From positions 39,773 through 103,772 of the forward strand of contig CAYOEA010000007.1 in the NCBI GenBank assembly GCA_964402995.1: 64,000 nt of DNA. Reading direction: 5' to 3'. Positions 43,038 to 52,023 of this stretch are shown in pieces; position 1 is the stretch's first letter, and every line of letters begins with the position of its first letter. The position numbers were made by a program, and so were the translations under genes. The notes beneath the pieces were generated by a model. It was given only the letters and a program-made list of their open reading frames with translations, made no database searches and had not been told where the DNA came from. Origin of the DNA: GCA-2686295 sp964402995. Lineage in GTDB: Archaea; Nanobdellota; Nanobdellia; Woesearchaeales; GCA-2686295.

Positions 43038-44292
43038 TAGATTTATTGAAAAGGACATCATTGAATTCTTAGAAAAAAAAGCTTCAAATAAACAAAGTAA
43101 GATTGCAGAACTTGAAGAGCTTGAAACTGAAAAAAGCTTTACTCCAAAAAAGAACTTTGGAAATCTGTTAGAACAAGCTCTAGCAGCTAACCAAGTTAAT
43201 GATGCAAGAAGAGTTTTTGATGAAGCTCAAAAAGAATTAGAAAACGCATTAACTGATAAAGATAGAGAAGGTTATAATTCTTTAGTTGAAGAATTGTACA
43301 CTAAAATTCAACAATTTTCAAAACAAGAAAAAAATAAACCAATATTAAATCAACAAAATAAAGAATTTGAATCAAATAAAAATCAAACTAATTCTCAAAA
43401 TACAAAATCATCAAAAAAAGAAACTAGTAATGAATCAAAAAAAGAAACTAAAGAACAAAATCTTTCACTTGAAGCTAAAGACAAAATAAAAGTTAGAAGT
43501 CAAATTAAACAAACAGCAATTAGAATTTCTGATTACTTAAGAAAACATAATCTTAAAGCAGCTATGAATGAATATAAATTAATGAAAAAATATTTTGCAT
43601 TGTATCCTAAAACAGATCATAAAGGTAAAGACGCGATGTTTAATGATTTAGTTGCAAGTTATTATCAAATAAAAAAACTTGAAGAAGAAACTAAAAACGA
43701 AGTAACAGAAAAAGATATTGCACAAAAAAAAGAATTAGAAGAAAAGCTTGAAGATATTAAACATAAAACACTTTACATATCAAAAAAAATTAAAGTATTT
43801 TTAGGAGCAGAAGATTACACAAAAGCTGCTGAAAACTATGAACAACTTAAAGAACTATTTATTTTAATGCCAAAAAATGCTAAAAAAGAAAGAAAACTAC
43901 TTTACAATCATGTTCTGAAAGTTTACAATGGTATTAAGTCAAAACTTGAATTAGAAAAGAAAAAAAATCCTGAATTAAAAATCTCTGCAGATTTATTAGA
44001 CAAACCAAGTAGTGAAACAATAAACAAAACAGAAGAAGAAAAAAACACTGATGGGAATTTTGCAAAACAAGGCATGAAATTGAAATCAGAAATAAAAGAA
44101 ATTATTTCTCTAATGAAACAAAAAGATATTCATCAAGCAAATCTAAAACTCATGGAAGTAAAACACGAAGTTGAATCTTTAACTGATAACAAAAAATATA
44201 AAAAAGAACAATTTGAACATGTACTAAGTGAGATTTCACATCGTATTAATTTTTTAAAACATTCAATGGAGATTAAAGAAAATGTCAGATAA
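43027..44292 (+). CDS. helical-repeat (TPR-like) protein of the second pilus locus
   Basis: 421 residues. Four repeats of about 45-50 residues can be seen at about 56-98, 172-218, 262-310 and 362-411, each with an A-rich helix, a hydrophobic hairpin and a second amphipathic helix (KAAMNEYKLMKKYFALYP; KAAENYEQLKELFILMP). A low-complexity Asn/Gln/Ser/Lys linker (about 105-150) separates the first from the others. It sits between the winged-helix and ATPase genes and probably scaffolds the assembly ATPase; together the two replace the single coiled-coil protein of the first locus. Confidence 0.72.
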   Translation: MDLDRFIEKDIIEFLEKKASNKQSKIAELEELETEKSFTPKKNFGNLLEQALAANQVNDARRVFDEAQKELENALTDKDREGYNSLVEELYTKIQQFSKQEKNKPILNQQNKEFESNKNQTNSQNTKSSKKETSNESKKETKEQNLSLEAKDKIKVRSQIKQTAIRISDYLRKHNLKAAMNEYKLMKKYFALYPKTDHKGKDAMFNDLVASYYQIKKLEEETKNEVTEKDIAQKKELEEKLEDIKHKTLYISKKIKVFLGAEDYTKAAENYEQLKELFILMPKNAKKERKLLYNHVLKVYNGIKSKLELEKKKNPELKISADLLDKPSSETINKTEEEKNTDGNFAKQGMKLKSEIKEIISLMKQKDIHQANLKLMEVKHEVESLTDNKKYKKEQFEHVLSEISHRINFLKHSMEIKENVR

Positions 44293-44341
44293 TAAAAATG
44301 AAGTTTTTGAGATCCTCCAAAAATCAGAAGGTGATTTTTGA
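44282..44341 (+). CDS. 19-codon ORF stop-start coupled to the pilus ATPase
   Basis: ATG at 44282 begins MSDNKNEVFEILQKSEGDF and ends with TGA at 44339-44341, whose A is the first base of the ATPase ATG. It begins inside the last codons of the previous gene. The ribosome binding site of the ATPase (AAGGTGA) lies within it. It may couple translation or be the remnant of an N-terminal domain. There is no direct evidence that the peptide matters. Confidence 0.3.
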   Translation: MSDNKNEVFEILQKSEGDF

Positions 44342-45810
44342 TGGATGAAAATTCAAGGTCAAGAGAAACAGTAATTGATAATTATGCAATTACTATTAAT
44401 TACATCGAAGTTGATATTAAAATAACTGTTTGTGATGACAAACCAGTCCCACAATACATCGCATCTATAACAAACATTAGTGAAACCACTAAACTAATTC
44501 TAGAAAAAATTAGACAAGAATTTGTAACAAAAGTCGACATAGAACAAGTTGATGAATCAGAAAATAAAGATGCTTCAGATATTAGAGGAAGATTTGAAAG
44601 TGAGATTAGAAAATTAATCCACAAATATTTCCCAAGAACTGATACTAAAACTATGAACATGCTTACTAATTATTTAATTGAAGAAAATTTAGGTCTTGGA
44701 AAGATCGAAATTCTTCTTAATGATAATAATTTAGAAGAGATTGTAATTAACAATCATAATGAAACTGTTTGGGCTTATCATAAAAAACATGGTTGGACTC
44801 AAACAAACATTAACGTTCCAACTGAAGCTAGAATTAGACATTATGCAACTATGATTGGCCGTGATGTTGGTAAAGAAATTACTACTTTAAATCCTTTAAT
44901 GGACGCTCACCTTAAGACTGGGGATAGGGTTAATGCAACTTTAAATCCAATTTCATCAAAAGGAAATACTATTACCATTAGAAAATTCGCAACTGATCCT
45001 TGGACTATTACTAAATTCATTGAATCAGGAACTATCTCTCTTGAAGGTGCAGCTTTAATCTGGCTTGCTATTCAAAACGAATTATCAATACTCGTCGTTG
45101 GAGGAACTGGTTCAGGAAAGACATCCATGCTTAATGCTTGTTCTAACTTTTTCCCACCTAATCAACGTGTTATTTCAATAGAAGATACTAGAGAATTAGT
45201 TTTACCTAATAATCTTCACTGGGTTCCGCTTGAGACTCGTCTTCCAAACCCAGAAGGAAAAGGTGGAGTTTCTATGCTTGACTTAGTTGTTAACAGTTTA
45301 CGTATGAGACCTGATAGAATTCTTGTTGGGGAAATTAGACGTAAAAAAGAAGCTGAAGTTTTACTAGAAGCTACAATCACAGGTCACTCAGTATATGGTA
45401 CATTTCACGCAAATAATGCAGAAGAAGCTATTATGAGACTTACTAATCCGCCTATTGACATTCCTAAACGAATGGTTGGTGCTTTAGGTTTACTGCTTGT
45501 TCAGAATAGAAATAGAAGAACTGGAAAAAGAAGAACATTACAAATTGCAGAAATTCTACCTGATGGAGAAGTTAATGTTATCATGCAACTTAATCCTAAA
45601 GTTGATAAACTTTCAAAAATGAACGAATCAATTACCATGATGAAAACTCTTGAACTTTACACTGGTATGAGTAAAGAAGAGATTGCGACTGACTTAAAAC
45701 AAAAAATGTATATTCTTAATTGGATGATTAAAAATAAGATTGAAGATGTAAATAAAGTGGGGAAATTAATGGCCAAATATTATATGGGCCGTCTTAAACT
45801 TGAAAAATGA
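44341..45810 (+). CDS. type IV pilus secretion ATPase (second locus)
   Basis: 489 residues. Walker A GGTGSGKT (254-261), Asp box EDTREL, Walker B RPDRILVGEIR (323-333) and His box TITGHSVYGTFHANN. Very similar over its length to the C-terminal three quarters of the first-locus ATPase, but without that protein's extra N-terminal domain and Lys-rich linker. GGTGA lies 6 nt before the ATG. Its TGA overlaps the ATG of the platform gene. Confidence 0.93.
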   Translation: MDENSRSRETVIDNYAITINYIEVDIKITVCDDKPVPQYIASITNISETTKLILEKIRQEFVTKVDIEQVDESENKDASDIRGRFESEIRKLIHKYFPRTDTKTMNMLTNYLIEENLGLGKIEILLNDNNLEEIVINNHNETVWAYHKKHGWTQTNINVPTEARIRHYATMIGRDVGKEITTLNPLMDAHLKTGDRVNATLNPISSKGNTITIRKFATDPWTITKFIESGTISLEGAALIWLAIQNELSILVVGGTGSGKTSMLNACSNFFPPNQRVISIEDTRELVLPNNLHWVPLETRLPNPEGKGGVSMLDLVVNSLRMRPDRILVGEIRRKKEAEVLLEATITGHSVYGTFHANNAEEAIMRLTNPPIDIPKRMVGALGLLLVQNRNRRTGKRRTLQIAEILPDGEVNVIMQLNPKVDKLSKMNESITMMKTLELYTGMSKEEIATDLKQKMYILNWMIKNKIEDVNKVGKLMAKYYMGRLKLEK

Positions 45811-46652
45811 GCCTAAATAGTTTATTCAATAGTATATCTCTTGATGCTATTGCTAAAAGGATTGCCCACCATGATAAAAATATCAGCAAAAAACTTTGGA
45901 TTGCTAGAATTAACAAAAAATCTTCAGATTACATTAAAGAAAAACTTAGATCAGCTTTATTTGCAGCATCAGCAATTGCAATATTAACATTTTTCCTTGT
46001 TGATAAAATGGGTGAATCTTACATATTTATACCTATTGTATTTGCAGTCTGTGGATTTATGTTCTACAATATGCTTATTCGTCAAGTTGACTCAGAAGTT
46101 TCTAAAAGAGCTAAAAATATTGACAAAGAAGTTTTATTCGCAGGCAGATTCTTACTTGTAAAACTTAATTCAGGAAAACCTCTTATTAACGCTTTAATTG
46201 AAGCTTCTGAAAGTTACGGTGTTGCTAACCAATATTTCAAATCTATTGTACATGAAATATCTAGTGGAACTCCTCTTGAAGAATCTTTAGAAAAAGCAGT
46301 TAAATATTGTCCATCTGATAAGATGAAAAGGATTTTATTTCAAATTAACAACTCTTTAAGAATTGGTATGGATGTTACTGAATCTCTTGACGCAACTCTT
46401 GATCAAATCACTAACGAACAACTTGTTGAAATTCAAAAATATGGTAAAAAATTAAGTTCAGTTACTATGTTTTATATGCTTGGAGCGGTTGTTATGCCAT
46501 CATTAGGACTCACTATTTTTGTAATAATTGCAAGCATGATTAATATTCAAGCAGATTTTACTTTATTTGCACTTATCGCGGTTGTATTAGTAATTATAGA
46601 ATTTGTTTTCCTTGCAGTATTCAAATCAATTAGACCTAACGTAAATATTTAG
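45807..46652 (+). CDS. type IV pilus platform protein, T2SF/TadB-type (second locus)
   Basis: 281 residues: two helices near 50-95, the cytoplasmic T2SF region IDKEVLFAGRFLLVKLNSGKPLINALIEASES, and two terminal helices (MLGAVVMPSLGLTIFVIIASM; LFALIAVVLVIIEFVFLAVF). Homologue of the protein at 22656. ATGA overlap with the ATPase gene indicates coupled translation. Confidence 0.9.
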   Translation: MSLNSLFNSISLDAIAKRIAHHDKNISKKLWIARINKKSSDYIKEKLRSALFAASAIAILTFFLVDKMGESYIFIPIVFAVCGFMFYNMLIRQVDSEVSKRAKNIDKEVLFAGRFLLVKLNSGKPLINALIEASESYGVANQYFKSIVHEISSGTPLEESLEKAVKYCPSDKMKRILFQINNSLRIGMDVTESLDATLDQITNEQLVEIQKYGKKLSSVTMFYMLGAVVMPSLGLTIFVIIASMINIQADFTLFALIAVVLVIIEFVFLAVFKSIRPNVNI

Positions 46653-46672
46653 ATTATACTTTAAAAGAAAAA

Positions 46673-47695
46673 ATGGGAGATATACTTTACTTAGAAACAT
46701 TTGGAAAGGCGTTCATACCTAAAAAAATTAGAGTTACACTTAGAGAATATCTTCTAAAAGCAGGTCTTAGTGAAGTTCCATATAAGTTCTTTGGAGGTTT
46801 ATTTTGGGTAACTTTAGTCATCACATACCTTATTTATTTTTCAGCAATTTATAATCCTTTAAGAGAGCTTGGACCTGTTGCAACTTTAGTTGTTACTTTC
46901 GTTGCATGGTTTGCAATTCAAAGCGCAATGGTTTTTGCAGTTATTATGATGTTTTATTTTTTCTTAAACATTAAAATTTACAATCGTACTATTGTTATTG
47001 AAAAAGTTCTTCCTGAATACTTAACGCTTGTTTCAACCAATCTAAAAGGTGGTCTTTCGTTTGATAAATCTCTTTGGACAGCCATCAGACCTGAATTTGA
47101 CATTCTTGCAAAAGAAATGACTCTTGCATCTAAGAAAGTTTTAACTGGAAGCGATATTGCTGAATCATTATTAGAATTTGGAGCTAAATATGATTCTCCT
47201 CAACTTAGAAGAAGTTTAAACTTAATTGTTAGTGAATTCGAAACAGGAGGAAAAGTTGCTGCAATTATTGATAAAGTTATTGATAACTTAAAGAAAACTG
47301 CTATTTTAAAACAAGAAATGGCTGCTGCAACTGTTACTTACACTATATTCATGACAGCAATTGTTCTATTTATTACACCTGCATTATTTGCTTTAGCACA
47401 ACAATTATTAGTAATCATCATTGGAGTTACAAAATCTTTAGCTGCAAGTGGTGGCTCAGTTATGGGCGGTGGCTCGGGCAATACTGGGGCAGGTATTAAC
47501 CCTAACGACTTCAAAACATTCTCAATGGTCGCAATTGGTATTATCTCAACGTTTTCATCCATGATCATTTCAATTATTAGTAAAGGAAATGTTAAAGGAG
47601 GAGTAAAATACATCCCTGTTTTCATCGGAGTTGCACTTTTAATCTTTTTATCACTATCAAACGTACTCGCTGGGTTTTTCGGCGGTTTAAATTAG
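46673..47695 (+). CDS. type IV pilus platform protein, T2SF/TadC-type (second locus)
   Basis: 340 residues with paired N-terminal helices, VLPEYLTLVSTNLKGGLSFDKSLW in the T2SF domain, and terminal helices around a Gly/Ser-rich loop (GGSVMGGGSGNTG), followed by SKGNVKGGVKYIPVFIG. Counterpart of the protein at 21570. Its stop codon lies inside the first of two direct repeats. Confidence 0.9.
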   Translation: MGDILYLETFGKAFIPKKIRVTLREYLLKAGLSEVPYKFFGGLFWVTLVITYLIYFSAIYNPLRELGPVATLVVTFVAWFAIQSAMVFAVIMMFYFFLNIKIYNRTIVIEKVLPEYLTLVSTNLKGGLSFDKSLWTAIRPEFDILAKEMTLASKKVLTGSDIAESLLEFGAKYDSPQLRRSLNLIVSEFETGGKVAAIIDKVIDNLKKTAILKQEMAAATVTYTIFMTAIVLFITPALFALAQQLLVIIIGVTKSLAASGGSVMGGGSGNTGAGINPNDFKTFSMVAIGIISTFSSMIISIISKGNVKGGVKYIPVFIGVALLIFLSLSNVLAGFFGGLN

Positions 47696-47786
47696 CTAAA
47701 CTAATTTAACACTTAAAAAAATAAATTCATAATTTTTACCTAGTTTAAATTAGTAAAACTAATTTAACACTTAAAAAAATAAATTT
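47686..47786 (+). repeat. 58-bp-spaced direct repeats, each with a 9-bp inverted repeat
   Basis: About 42 bp are repeated at 47686 and 47744. Each copy contains TTAAATTAG, 5 nt, CTAATTTAA: arms 47687-47695/47701-47709 and 47745-47753/47759-47767. The first left arm includes the TAG stop of the platform gene. It lies between the assembly genes and the pilin genes, so it may be a terminator pair or an operator separating low and high expression. Confidence 0.7.
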
Positions 47787-47911
47787 AAAGTTTTTATCTG
47801 GATTAAACAAGAATAGACAATAAACAAGCTTTATTAACGAAACTTTTAAATATACTTTTGACTAAGATTATACTAAACAAACTTAATTTATAATTAAAGA
47901 GGTGTTTAATA

Positions 47912-48493
47912 ATGAATATAAAATCACAAAAACAAGATGTTTATGGCCTTTCAAAGAATCGAAAAGGACAAGCAGCATTGGAATTCTTAACAACATATGG
48001 TTGGGCATTCTTAGTTATCTTAGTAATGATTGGAGCTCTATCATACTTTGGAGTTTTAAATCCAACAAAATTCGTACCAGACTCATGTACATTCGCATCA
48101 CCATTTGGTTGTGATGACGCAGTTGTAAATACTACTGCTGTAACACTTAGAATTAGAAACAATGCAGAAGCGTTAGTTATTACTAGTTTAAAAGTTGCAG
48201 ATGTTGACAATGGAGAAACTGTTGGTTTAATAAATGAATTAACTGTAATATCAAACGCATGTGTAGATGACGGATCTAATAGCTGCGCTGGTCCTTCAGG
48301 ATGTACTGGAGCAACATCACTTACTTGTGAATCTGGAGCAGTAATGTTAATAGAAAACACGGCTGACATCACAAATCCTTACGTAACTGGCGTTAAAAAA
48401 AGAATGAAAATTGATATTGCTTATTATTACGCAAAATCAGGCTCACAATTTGGTAAAAACACTGGTGGAGATATAGTAGGTACAGTTCAATAA
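47912..48493 (+). CDS. type IV pilin (second locus, probable major subunit)
   Basis: 193 residues. The leader ends at RKG19, then QAALEFLTTYGWAFLVILVMIGALSYFGVL. The mature domain has several Cys (CTF, GCDD, CVDDGSNSC, GCTG, TCESG) and ends in a beta-strand region. AAAGAGGTG lies 8 nt before the ATG and a TATA box TTTAAATATAC at 47845-47855, so it is transcribed separately from the machinery genes. Followed by a two-hairpin element. Confidence 0.9.
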   Translation: MNIKSQKQDVYGLSKNRKGQAALEFLTTYGWAFLVILVMIGALSYFGVLNPTKFVPDSCTFASPFGCDDAVVNTTAVTLRIRNNAEALVITSLKVADVDNGETVGLINELTVISNACVDDGSNSCAGPSGCTGATSLTCESGAVMLIENTADITNPYVTGVKKRMKIDIAYYYAKSGSQFGKNTGGDIVGTVQ

Positions 48494-48520
48494 AACTAAA
48501 TTTTTTTATTTTATTTTTTT

Positions 48521-48563
48521 ATTTTAATTCTATTAAAATTGCCAATAGCTTTACTATTGAGCA
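48521..48563 (+). repeat. two-hairpin element, copy D
   Basis: Hairpin 1: ATTTTAAT/ATTAAAAT (48521-48539). Hairpin 2: TGC CAATAG, 5-nt loop, CTATTG, a bulged A (48560), GCA, ending at 48563. Located 28 bp after the stop of the pilin gene. It shares the TGC-stem-A-GCA design with three other sites in the window. Confidence 0.65.
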
Positions 48564-48643
48564 TTAATTTCTTCTCAAACAAATAATAAGATTTATATAA
48601 TCTCTAAGTCTATAATTCATTAGAGAGGTGTATTTACATTAAT

Positions 48644-49222
48644 ATGGGTTCTAATCATAGAAAGAGTAAAAATTCTAGTAATAAGAAAGCACAGGCAGCT
48701 TTAGAGTTCTTAACTACTTATTCTTGGGCTTTCATGGTTCTTTTACTTATGCTTGGAGCTTTAATGTACTTTGACGTTTTTAATGCTAACAAATACATTC
48801 CTGAAGAATGTAATTTTGGTTATAATATTGTTTGTGAAGATTGGGGTTTAAAACAAGTTAGTGCAAATACATTTAATCTTTCAGTTAAAATTAGAAATAA
48901 TTTAGAAAAGGCAATTGTTCCAACAAATATATCTTTGTACAACAATAATGGAGATTATATTAATAATTGCGCTTTTAGTATTTACTGTCCGTTCACTAAT
49001 ACTACCGCTGATTGGATTGCAAATGCTTCTGGAAGTTTTACTGAGATTGGCAGTCCTAAATGGAGTACTGGTATGAGTTGCACTCTTAGCGCTTATGGCT
49101 GTGAAGACTTAACTCTAAGCAGCTCTAAAAACACTTGGAGAACAGAATTGTCATTTAAAAGAGCAACAGGCAGTACTGAACACACTATTAAAGGTAGAAT
49201 ATTTACTAAAGCTATAAAATGA
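48644..49222 (+). CDS. type IV pilin (second locus)
   Basis: 192 residues. The leader contains KKA rather than KKG before QAALEFLTTYSWAFMVLLLMLGALMYFDVF, so it is processed after Ala or less efficiently. The outside domain has paired Cys. AGAGAGGTG lies about 14 nt before the ATG and TTTATATAA near 48591-48599 is the promoter. Its TGA overlaps the next gene's ATG. Confidence 0.87.
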   Translation: MGSNHRKSKNSSNKKAQAALEFLTTYSWAFMVLLLMLGALMYFDVFNANKYIPEECNFGYNIVCEDWGLKQVSANTFNLSVKIRNNLEKAIVPTNISLYNNNGDYINNCAFSIYCPFTNTTADWIANASGSFTEIGSPKWSTGMSCTLSAYGCEDLTLSSSKNTWRTELSFKRATGSTEHTIKGRIFTKAIK

Positions 49223-50280
49223 GAATTCTAAATAATAAGTCTAAATTTCAAAAGAAAACTAATAAATCTAGGCATAATATTTTTCAAGCTAGAAAGCTAA
49301 CAAAAAACCACAAAAGCTTTTTTGGACTTCGAATAAAAAGTCAGAAAGGTCAGGCTGCTTTAGAATTCTTAGCAAGTTATTCTTGGGCATTTATTATTCT
49401 TCTACTTATGGTTGGAGTTATGCAATACTTTGAAATGTTTAACTTCTCAAAATATGAAGGTCAAACATGTAAAATTGATAATAATTTCTATTGTAATGAT
49501 TTTTCTATTGAACAAAGTAACAATTCAGGAAATTATAGCTTAAATTTATTACTTCAAAATAATATGAATAAAGAAGTTGAGATTTATAATATCACATTAT
49601 ATGAAGATACTGGTGAAGAAATTGTATGTGAAAATACTAAAATTTATTGTCCATTTAAAGATAATGAAACTTATGCGATTGCAAGTCCAAGTAATGGAAA
49701 ATTAATATTAGGTGGTTCAACATCCTGGGTTCCAACAAGAGTTTGTAGAATTTCAATAGATGAATGTCCTGGAATTGCAATTAAAGGATATAAAAAGAAA
49801 GTTTTAGTAGACATTAATTTTAAGGGTGAAGATAACACTTATGTTCATACTGCAAAAGGTAATATTTATGCAACAGTTAATGAATATTCTAATGAAAGTA
49901 CGCTTACTGGTTTATGCGATCTTGCTAACTTTAATACAAATAGTAAATTTATTATTCAAGATAATACAAACAAAAGCTTATTCATGATTGATAGTAATGG
50001 TATGCTTTTAATTTTAGGTTCTGTTTTTGAGAACTTTGGAGGAAATCTTGCTGATGCTAATGATTTTAAGATTAATAATTCAGATGGAAATATTGTTGCA
50101 TGGGTTTCTAATCCTCAAGGAAACTTATACTTAAATGGCACTCTTGAACAATTTTCTACAATGCAGTCAGAGGATGGTAGAAGTGAACTTATATTTCAAA
50201 GTAGTTCTGGTGGAGATGTCGCTATCTTTGATGATTCAGGAAATCTTTATATAAGAGGATGTGTATTAAATATTAATTAG
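49219..50280 (+). CDS. pilin with C-terminal strand-repeat extension
   Basis: 353 residues. A long basic leader (44 residues) ends SQKG, followed by QAALEFLASYSWAFIILLLMVGVMQYF. After the pilin domain (to about 225) come three imperfect repeats of about 30-45 residues of the form F-I----G----D--GNLYLNG (MIDSNGMLLILGSVFE; WVSNPQGNLYLNGTLE; IFDDSGNLYIRGCVLN). Such GNLYLxG repeats suggest a beta-solenoid or tail-fibre-like display domain, so this is probably a tip or decorated minor pilin. It is coupled to the previous gene by ATGA. Confidence 0.82.
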   Translation: MRILNNKSKFQKKTNKSRHNIFQARKLTKNHKSFFGLRIKSQKGQAALEFLASYSWAFIILLLMVGVMQYFEMFNFSKYEGQTCKIDNNFYCNDFSIEQSNNSGNYSLNLLLQNNMNKEVEIYNITLYEDTGEEIVCENTKIYCPFKDNETYAIASPSNGKLILGGSTSWVPTRVCRISIDECPGIAIKGYKKKVLVDINFKGEDNTYVHTAKGNIYATVNEYSNESTLTGLCDLANFNTNSKFIIQDNTNKSLFMIDSNGMLLILGSVFENFGGNLADANDFKINNSDGNIVAWVSNPQGNLYLNGTLEQFSTMQSEDGRSELIFQSSSGGDVAIFDDSGNLYIRGCVLNIN

Positions 50281-50289
50281 AGGTGTATG

Positions 50290-51225
50290 ATGAAAATTAA
50301 ACAAGTAATTATTCCTATATTCACAATTATTTTTACAGTTATTATTATAGCTTTAGTTTCAACTAATGTTTCAGCTCAAAATGGCTGGACTCTTCAAAAT
50401 TCTAATATTTATAATGAAAATTTTAATTATTGGGTTGGTATTGGAACTAATTCACCTGATAATTACCTTCAAGTTTTTGGCGGGAATGTTTCTATTACTA
50501 TGAACGATTCAGAAGGTGGTTCTTTAAATGTTGGCGAGAGTATTTTTGCTAAACGTCTTTGTGATGAAAATTCAATTAATTGTAAAGACTTATCTGATGG
50601 TTGGTTTGACGGCAACTCTTTAGATTCACCAAATCAAGTAACACAAAATGTTGTTTATACTGATAATGAAAAAAACACATTTGCTCAAGGAAATATTGCT
50701 GCGCTTGGAACTATTTGTGACGGAACAGGAGATTGTATTGGTGAATATAATGGTCCTTGGGAATATAATATTATTGATAAAGATTTATACTATAAGAACG
50801 GGATTCTAAATATTAGCACAGGCAATGAATATTTAGGTTTTACAATAACCAATCTTTGGTCTAGTGTAATGGGTGCAGAAATGCTTCGGTTAAAAACAAG
50901 CGCAACTAATGCAGGATCAGATTTAAAACTTACTTTTGATACGGGATTTTCTGAAGCAAGAATTATATATGATGAAATTGCTGATAATGAAGGTAAATTC
51001 ACATTCTATATTCCAGATGGTGCTAGCAGTTCTCATAAAATATTAGATTTAAATAAAGATGAAATTGAAATGGGTTTAACAGGCGGTAAAACAATTATTC
51101 ATGGAGAACTTGTTACAGATAGTATTGAAGTCAATGGAGCCACATATTCAGATGAAGTAATTGAATTTGGTAATGGTGCAAAAATTACTACTTCTGCAAC
51201 AGATATTATAATCAGACTTCCTTAA
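50290..51225 (+). CDS. secreted tail-fibre-like protein
   Basis: 311 residues with a Sec signal (IIPIFTIIFTVIIIALVSTNVSAQ) and a beta-rich body. WVGIGTNSPDNYLQVFGGNVSI is the VGIGT-SP---L-V-G motif common in phage tail fibres and bacterial surface fibres. Later segments (GNEYLGFTITNL; LTFDTGFSEARIIYD) are strand-like. AGAGGTG directly follows the pilin stop; the second ATG (50290) gives better spacing than the first (50287). It may cap or cooperate with the pilins upstream. Confidence 0.78.
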   Translation: MKIKQVIIPIFTIIFTVIIIALVSTNVSAQNGWTLQNSNIYNENFNYWVGIGTNSPDNYLQVFGGNVSITMNDSEGGSLNVGESIFAKRLCDENSINCKDLSDGWFDGNSLDSPNQVTQNVVYTDNEKNTFAQGNIAALGTICDGTGDCIGEYNGPWEYNIIDKDLYYKNGILNISTGNEYLGFTITNLWSSVMGAEMLRLKTSATNAGSDLKLTFDTGFSEARIIYDEIADNEGKFTFYIPDGASSSHKILDLNKDEIEMGLTGGKTIIHGELVTDSIEVNGATYSDEVIEFGNGAKITTSATDIIIRLP

Positions 51226-51355
51226 ATCTTACAAATAAATAAAACTATTAAATAGAGAATATACACAAAAATAAACATAAACTATATAAAGAACATAAGA
51301 TTTTCATTAGTTAATTGTTCTTACAAAGATTCTATTAAAAAAGGTGGATTATAAG

Positions 51356-51988
51356 ATGGATAACGTTTTAAAAACAGGAACTACAACTGTAGGTATTGTA
51401 TGTAAAGACTGCATTATTTTAGGTGCAGATAAAAGAGCTACTGCTGGGCATTTCATCGCAAGTAAAGATGTTGAAAAAGTAGTTAAGATCAATGATTATA
51501 TGGCTGTTACTACAGCTGGTACTGTTTCTGATATTCAATTAATGGTTAAGCTTATCAAAGCCGAACTTAAAATTAAAGAAATTAGAAGTAACTTCAAACC
51601 TAGTGTAAAAGAAGGCGCAAATCTTCTTGCAGGTATGGTTTATGCTAATATTAGAAAGATGTCTATGATTCCAGGTATCAGTCATTTCCTTGTTGGAGGA
51701 TTTGACAAAGCAGGTCATCTTTATGACTTATACCCTGATGGATCAATCTCAGACATAAAAGATTTTGTTGCAAGCGGTTCAGGTAGCATGATGTCTTATG
51801 GAGTTTTAGAAAGCAGTTACAAACCAGGCCTTTCAAAAGAAGAAGGTATCAACTTGGTTGTAAAAGCAATAAATGCTTCAATTCAAAGAGATTCAGCTTC
51901 AGGAGAAGGAGTTGACGTTATGGTTATTAATAAAGACGGAGTAACACTTGCTCTTCAAAAATTAATTAATACCAGAATTGACAATTAA
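51356..51988 (+). CDS. psmB: proteasome subunit beta
   Basis: 210 residues. Autocatalytic cleavage in LKTG before TTTVGIV exposes the catalytic Thr (Thr9 of the precursor); the Asp in LGADKRAT and Lys in VEKVVKIND complete the active site, and SGSGS is present. Forms the inner rings of the 20S proteasome with the alpha subunit, which is not in this window. ATG at 51356 with AAGGTGG 8-9 nt upstream is preferred over the GTG at 51344 inside that site. Confidence 0.96.
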   Translation: MDNVLKTGTTTVGIVCKDCIILGADKRATAGHFIASKDVEKVVKINDYMAVTTAGTVSDIQLMVKLIKAELKIKEIRSNFKPSVKEGANLLAGMVYANIRKMSMIPGISHFLVGGFDKAGHLYDLYPDGSISDIKDFVASGSGSMMSYGVLESSYKPGLSKEEGINLVVKAINASIQRDSASGEGVDVMVINKDGVTLALQKLINTRIDN

Positions 51989-52023
51989 AATTTATTTTCA
52001 TTTTATTTTATTATTTTAGAAAA

